Assembly (NCBI RefSeq): GCF_000812565.1
Contig: NZ_JTAM01000021.1
Span: 1-49,851 of the forward strand
DNA: 49,851 bases
Direction of reading: 5' to 3'
From: Flammeovirga sp. OC4
GTDB taxonomy: Bacteria; Bacteroidota; Bacteroidia; Cytophagales; Flammeovirgaceae
How positions within the stretch are numbered: the stretch's first letter is position 1; the number at the start of each line of letters is the position of its first letter. A program made the position numbers and the translations under genes. Below are positions 45,425 to 49,851 of the stretch, piece by piece. A model generated the notes under the pieces. It saw only the letters and a list, made by a program, of their open reading frames with translations, was not told the DNA's origin and did not search any database.

Positions 45425-46609
45425 TTAAAACCCTCTTTTTAATTCTATACTAGCTCTGATTGGTCTTGAAATATTTCCTGCTTCATCCTTAAATTTAACA
45501 TAAACGTATTTCATTCCATCTGCTTCACCGTTTAATTTCCATTCATTAATTGAAGGCTTTAATTGTTGCCAATGTGCCCCTTGGAAAGAGGATTTGTTAC
45601 TGATCATCATCATTGCGGCATCATCACCATCTATGTTAAGTGAGACAAGTTTGTTGATGTTATTTGTAAACTCAGCTCCTTGGTCAATAGTAAGCGAAAT
45701 ATTTTTTGGTGCATTAGTGTCAAAAGAAATGCTAGAAGAATAAGTTTGTGTCTGATTCCCAGCAACATCTTTATATTTCACAAAAACCTGTTTTATTCCA
45801 TCACCTTCAGATACCTTATACGTTTTTTTCGTAACGTAAGGAATCCACTCTCCACCTTCAAAATTACTACTTTGAGCAACGATCATAGAATCGGCTTGTC
45901 TACAGAAGAAAGAAAGGTTGACCTGATGGTCTTGACGGTTGGAAATTTTTTCACCGTCATTAATCGTGATTTTACCACCGAATGGAGCTGTTCTATCCAC
46001 GATAATTTCATCAGTTACTACACTTGTAATATTGCCCGCTTGATCTCTGTATCTGGCATAGATCTTACGTTTTCCATCATCACCAGGTGCTAAATCCCAT
46101 TCAATATATTCATCTTGAATGAGGCGCCATTTGTTACCATGAAAAGCAGAAGTATTACTAATTTGAAAATATTTCGCCCCCTTATGTCCTAAGATTACTC
46201 CTACCTTTAAACTGTTCGGATCAGTGAAATATTTGGTTGGGACATCAATCTTAACGGAAATATCAGAGGGAGGCGTGGAGTCAAGGATAATTTTCTTCAT
46301 TAATACTTTTGACTCGTTGCCATCAATGTCTTTGAATTTAAAATAGACTTCTTTGGTGCCATCACCGTCAGAAAGTTGGTAAGAGAATAATTTTGAAAAT
46401 TTTATCCATCTTGCTCCATCAAAAGATTTTGAACCACTGGCCATCATCTCTGCAATGCCTACACCATGAATTTCTATATCAATATGAGTTGATTTGGAAT
46501 ATTTTCCAGATTTAAATATTATTCGTGTACGGTCTAATTCGTTTTGAGCGAATAATTGTGTGTTAAAAATTAAGGTTGATATTATTGAGATAAGTAAGGT
46601 TCTCATCAT
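45425..46609 (-). CDS. Secreted protein made of four tandem Ig-like repeats
   Basis: The 394-residue product has a signal peptide ending in LFAQ (about 1-22); either of the first two methionines could start it. The rest is four repeats of about 90-95 residues, roughly 23-115, 116-210, 211-302 and 303-394. Each contains a variant of F-x-G-x-x-W followed by D-G-x-K-x-V-Y-V-K-F-K-D-x-A-G-N, for example FDGARWIKF, FHGNKWRLI, FEGGEWIPY and FQGAHWQQL. The repeats resemble the bacterial Ig-like modules found in large surface proteins. There is no T9SS sorting domain, lipobox or enzyme domain, so it may be a free periplasmic or exported binding protein. Function unknown. Confidence 0.88.
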   Translation of the reverse strand: MMRTLLISIISTLIFNTQLFAQNELDRTRIIFKSGKYSKSTHIDIEIHGVGIAEMMASGSKSFDGARWIKFSKLFSYQLSDGDGTKEVYFKFKDIDGNESKVLMKKIILDSTPPSDISVKIDVPTKYFTDPNSLKVGVILGHKGAKYFQISNTSAFHGNKWRLIQDEYIEWDLAPGDDGKRKIYARYRDQAGNITSVVTDEIIVDRTAPFGGKITINDGEKISNRQDHQVNLSFFCRQADSMIVAQSSNFEGGEWIPYVTKKTYKVSEGDGIKQVFVKYKDVAGNQTQTYSSSISFDTNAPKNISLTIDQGAEFTNNINKLVSLNIDGDDAAMMMISNKSSFQGAHWQQLKPSINEWKLNGEADGMKYVYVKFKDEAGNISRPIRASIELKRGF

Positions 46610-47218
46610 GAGTTTTTCTAAATAAGTAAAATTTCTTTTTAGTACTACTAAGACAAAAATGTTCCAAAATAACCCTTGTGGCTTTTTCTATATACATTTT
46701 GCTAAAAAAAGTTGTGTAAAGTTTTTAGCGATAGTAATCAAAAAAACAATTGTACAAAGAGTTGACACTGAAGAAATTTTGTTTTAGTAATTTACCTTTT
46801 AATAAGTACAACGTACATTAATGCAAAAATAGTACTCAATTAAGTAATAAGACAAGTGTAAATTGATAATTTCGGGCTAACATATTGAATCATAAAGTGA
46901 CAGTTTTAGTGAAAACATTTTTTTTATATTACATTTTCTTACCAAATAAAGTTTACTCAACATCATTTGAAATTTGGTTTGTACATTTGTTCTGCAAAAA
47001 ATAATGCATTAACGGAACAAGATTTGTTAGTAAAGAATTGTCGAAGTTATTTTATTAAAAAATGTCCTTTCATAAATCTTCATAATTGATTTGAGAGGTA
47101 TTTAATGAAAAACTTGTATTTTTTTTGTTTTTCATTTGAATTTGGAGAATAATTTCAGATTACAATTGTTTATTTATCGTAATCACTATCAAATTTGAAT
47201 ATTGTTAAGAAGTCGGAT
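46610..47218. other. Long divergent AT-rich gap with one candidate promoter element
   Basis: This gap separates divergent secreted-protein genes and holds no gene. TACATTTG at 46982-46989 fits the plus-strand TAnnTTTG -7 consensus, but the nearest upstream TTTG (46966-46969) is too close for a standard -33 site. It is 230 bases before the next start, so the assignment is weak. Confidence 0.4.
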
Positions 47219-48343
47219 ATGTTTTGTTGCACTAGAAAGATAAATTCATTTTTTTTCTGTTTCGCTATTATTTCTTCATTTTGTTTAGGCAAAGCTATTG
47301 CACAAGAAGTAACAGAAGGGCATTCATATACTCCGGGGAGTTTATCTCAGGAACCTGTACAAGTTAAAAAAGAGTTGTTTCCTACAAGCTCATCTGAGGT
47401 GGGGGATACAACTTTTACAATATATGGAGATGCGTCGATCCCTTTCAAAATTTATTTTGTCAATGGACCGCAATACGATAACATCTTTAATCCTAACCCA
47501 ACGGGTATCATATTAGGCGATAGAGAGTTTAATTTTTTCTGTTCAATGGAGAAATCTATTCGTCAGAATTACTCCAATGTCTTAGAAGCAAAAGAATTCG
47601 ATTATTTAGGAAGAAGCTACTTAATGCTTATTTCGTTTAGAGAAGATTGTTTGGGAGATAACTGTAGATATCGTTGTTACAACGTATTTGATATTACAGA
47701 TCCAACAAGAATCCTACAAACTTCTTTTTCAAGCTTATTCCAAGGAACAGACAGTTTTGGTGATTATAACAACGATGGTAAGTTAGACTTCCTAAGGGTT
47801 GCACCAAAGCCTCCAAAAGATCAACAGCCAGGAGAGTTAGTAAGTAATTACTTAGTGACTGCTTATACTATGAGAAGAGGTATTCCAAAACAATTAACTG
47901 ATCAAGGTAACTCTTATTACTTATATGTTGATGGCGATGAGGAAGCTACAAAGTTTAATGTTTTACAAGCTTATTGGTTCTTCAATGTCAAAAATAAAGA
48001 AGGTGCAGATGCAGAACCTACTACATATTTTGCAGAGTACATTTCTTTTGATCCAATGTATAGGTACTTATATAATCCTAATGGCGTAAGAATAGAGAAA
48101 AACAGATGGTCTGTACTCATTACTGATGTAGGAGATTTGGAATCAGCACAAGAACATTGTCATCTTGTTCAAGAATATGAAATCGAAGATGTTTATATTA
48201 TGATTGATCAATATAGTGGCGATATTACTTATCAAGTTTTTGCTGGAAACTTTGTAAGTAAGGAAAGTGCAGAATCATACCTGAAAATATTGCATTCTCA
48301 TGGTGTTGATGGTCAATTGACTGATTTCTTAAAGTCCTATTAA
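47219..48343 (+). CDS. Secreted protein with C-terminal SPOR domain
   Basis: The ATG at 47219 gives a 374-residue protein with a signal peptide ending in GKAIAQ; a TTG eight codons upstream is less likely. Most of the mature protein (~30-300) is beta-rich with no family I recognise; it includes DSFGDYNNDGKLDFLRVAPK, an FG-GAP-like calcium-binding D-x-N-x-D-G pattern, and cysteines in DCLGDNCRYRC. The last ~40 residues (YSGDITYQVFAGNFVSKESA, then ESYLKIL) have the SPOR pattern, which binds denuded septal peptidoglycan glycans. It is probably a periplasmic cell-wall-associated protein. A TPR protein follows after about 120 bases. Confidence 0.85.
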   Translation: MFCCTRKINSFFFCFAIISSFCLGKAIAQEVTEGHSYTPGSLSQEPVQVKKELFPTSSSEVGDTTFTIYGDASIPFKIYFVNGPQYDNIFNPNPTGIILGDREFNFFCSMEKSIRQNYSNVLEAKEFDYLGRSYLMLISFREDCLGDNCRYRCYNVFDITDPTRILQTSFSSLFQGTDSFGDYNNDGKLDFLRVAPKPPKDQQPGELVSNYLVTAYTMRRGIPKQLTDQGNSYYLYVDGDEEATKFNVLQAYWFFNVKNKEGADAEPTTYFAEYISFDPMYRYLYNPNGVRIEKNRWSVLITDVGDLESAQEHCHLVQEYEIEDVYIMIDQYSGDITYQVFAGNFVSKESAESYLKILHSHGVDGQLTDFLKSY

Positions 48344-48360
48344 TTTTTCTATTACGAAAT

Positions 48361-48406
48361 ACTAAAGTGGTACAATTCTTAGTTTAATTAGAAGAAGCAC
48401 TTTAGT
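48361..48406 (+). terminator. Stem-loop after the SPOR gene
   Basis: ACTAAAGTG and CACTTTAGT form a perfect 9-bp outer stem, with an inner TTCTT/AAGAA-type stem. A T-run (AAGTTTTTTTTAA) follows about 8 bases later rather than directly, so termination is plausible but not certain. Confidence 0.55.
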
Positions 48407-48462
48407 TTCAAAGTTTTTTTTAATAACAATACAAGAGAAAGTAATTCATTTTTATAGCATCT

Positions 48463-49806
48463 ATGAAACTATCACACTTAAATATTATACTGTCCTTATT
48501 CTGTTCATTGTTTTTGGTCACGGAATTAAAAGCTCAGGAGGATGTTGCAAAAGCTCATCTTGAGACAGCTGACTTTCTATTAGCGAACAGTCGCTACAGT
48601 GAAGCTCTTGAAGAATTAGACAAAGCGATAAACGCGAATCCAACAGATGGAAGTGTTTATTTCAAGAAGGCAAATACGCTCCTTGCTATTACTAAATTTA
48701 ATGATGCTATTAAAACATTAGAGGCTTGTGTAAAATCTGATCCTAGTTTTTTCAGAGCATATGAAATGTTAGGCGATCTTTATTCACAGAAGAAAAAGCC
48801 ATCTGCGGCAGTTAAATATTATGATTTAGCTTTTCAAAAGGACGAAAATATTGAGCAAAAATACCTTTATAAGCTTAAGATATTAGATATTTTAGATCAA
48901 GCGAATAGACATCGTTTCTCTAAAAAACACATTGATGATTTAAGAAAATTAGATTTAGCAGAATCTTTTGATCTTGATTACTATGAGTCAATGTACTGGA
49001 ATGAAATTGATCATCCAGAAAAGGCGGAAGAATTAATGGCTAAAATTATTGGTGAAATCGAACCTTTATCAGGCAATGAAAGATATTACTACCAATACAT
49101 TTGGGCATTATTTAATCAAGGTAAATATAGTGAAGCGAAAGAGTGGATGGATAAAATCACTACAAGTGAAGCTGAAGCGATGTTTACAATCTTTAGAGAG
49201 GAATATTATTTCAGTTTAGCTCAAACTTATTTCCAGGTAATGGATTACACTAAGTCTCAAAAAATGATTGATGTGACTTTAGGTATTAATTCATCTTTCA
49301 TCGAGGCTTTTGATTTACAGAAGCAATTAGCGGCGATTCACACTGATAAAACAAAGGTGATTGCAGCACAAGATAGAGCTTTGATGGCAGAAAAAGATAT
49401 TAAGAAACGTTCTGCAAAACTATTAGAGCTTGCTACTCTAAACTATCAAGCAGAGGATTTTGCTACAGCGTATATTCATTTAGAAGAATATCAAGATGCA
49501 TTGCCACAAAATGAGAGAAACATTAATGTGATCTTTATCAAGACAATGTGTGAGAAAAATTTAGGAGAGGTTGGATCTTCAACTGAAAAGTTGAAAAAGG
49601 TAATCCACAATCCTTCTATCACACCTCAAACTAAAGCAAAATATAATTTTTCAATTGCTCTAGTTTATAAGGAAGTAGGTGATTATAAAAATGCAGAGAC
49701 TTTCTTAAAAGCGGCTTATGGTGGTTCATATAAGAACGCTGTAAGATACGAGTTTTCAGATATTCAAAAATTGAAAGATCTTAAGGAAATCGAATCGATG
49801 AATTAA
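48463..49806 (+). CDS. Secreted TPR-repeat protein
   Basis: The 447-residue product has a signal peptide ending in ELKAQ (about 1-25). Tetratricopeptide repeats run through the protein, clearest at the N-terminus (SRYSEALEELDKAINANPTD, FFRAYEMLGDLYSQKKKPSA) and again near the C-terminus (IALVYKEVGDYKNAETFLKA). No catalytic domain is visible. Proteins of this kind serve as periplasmic scaffolds, for example in envelope biogenesis, but the role here is unknown. It is in the same direction as the SPOR-domain gene and may be coexpressed if the stem-loop between them does not stop transcription. Confidence 0.88.
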   Translation: MKLSHLNIILSLFCSLFLVTELKAQEDVAKAHLETADFLLANSRYSEALEELDKAINANPTDGSVYFKKANTLLAITKFNDAIKTLEACVKSDPSFFRAYEMLGDLYSQKKKPSAAVKYYDLAFQKDENIEQKYLYKLKILDILDQANRHRFSKKHIDDLRKLDLAESFDLDYYESMYWNEIDHPEKAEELMAKIIGEIEPLSGNERYYYQYIWALFNQGKYSEAKEWMDKITTSEAEAMFTIFREEYYFSLAQTYFQVMDYTKSQKMIDVTLGINSSFIEAFDLQKQLAAIHTDKTKVIAAQDRALMAEKDIKKRSAKLLELATLNYQAEDFATAYIHLEEYQDALPQNERNINVIFIKTMCEKNLGEVGSSTEKLKKVIHNPSITPQTKAKYNFSIALVYKEVGDYKNAETFLKAAYGGSYKNAVRYEFSDIQKLKDLKEIESMN

Positions 49807-49819
49807 GAATATAGAATAT

Positions 49820-49851
49820 TAAAAAAAATGAGGCTGTCTCATAACTAGTTT
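49820..49851 (+). other. Truncated terminator or IS end at the window edge
   Basis: AAAAAAAATGAGGCTGTCTC occurs 14 bases after the TPR stop. The A-run followed by an arm matches the left half of the bidirectional terminators seen elsewhere in this window. GAGGCTGTCTC is also a known kind of insertion-sequence end in this phylum. The window stops before the second arm, so neither reading can be confirmed. Confidence 0.35.

Overview
The window is AT-rich DNA from a member of the Bacteroidota, probably a marine polysaccharide degrader; a Flammeovirga-like Cytophagales bacterium is my best guess, from gene content only. The evidence is SusC/SusD-type outer-membrane uptake genes, a one-protein hybrid two-component sensor, many S1-family sulfatases, proteins with type IX secretion (T9SS) C-terminal sorting domains, and a PorX-type T9SS regulator. 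No rRNA, tRNA, CRISPR array or transposase gene was found.

Bases 1-13000 hold accessory and regulatory genes. These are the 3' end of a T9SS-exported protein, an unusual GH5 glycosidase-sulfatase fusion that is also T9SS-exported, a small secreted protein, a two-helix membrane protein, a metallophosphatase, and the 1340-residue hybrid sensor on the minus strand. Four copies of a ~380-bp structured repeat lie between them. Two copies have clean terminal inverted repeats (TIRs), a third has a decayed right end, one shows a 6-bp target-site duplication, and stems are conserved while loops diverge.

Bases 12989-32942 are a polysaccharide utilization locus (PUL). A lipoprotein sulfatase is divergent from a plus-strand run of susC, susD, a GH128-like endo-glucanase with three C-terminal binding modules, a GH2 beta-galactosidase-like enzyme, a GH16 enzyme and another sulfatase. 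Stem-loops separate the hydrolase genes and a strong terminator closes the run. A TPR lipoprotein and two divergent sulfatases follow. With the GH5 fusion this makes five S1 sulfatases, so the substrate is almost certainly a sulfated polysaccharide. The hydrolase mix does not match a PUL that I can name. The likely scheme is extracellular cleavage by the T9SS fusion and surface lipoproteins, import by SusCD, further trimming and desulfation in the periplasm, and control by the hybrid sensor.

Bases 33000-49851 are mostly housekeeping and envelope genes: Mn-type superoxide dismutase, two TerD-family proteins beside a coiled-coil protein, an overlapping acyltransferase/patatin pair, an exonuclease-BRCT protein, PorX, a Dabb-domain protein, APS/PAPS reductase, a secreted protein of four Ig-like repeats, a SPOR-domain protein and a TPR protein. 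Several compact bidirectional terminators punctuate this part.
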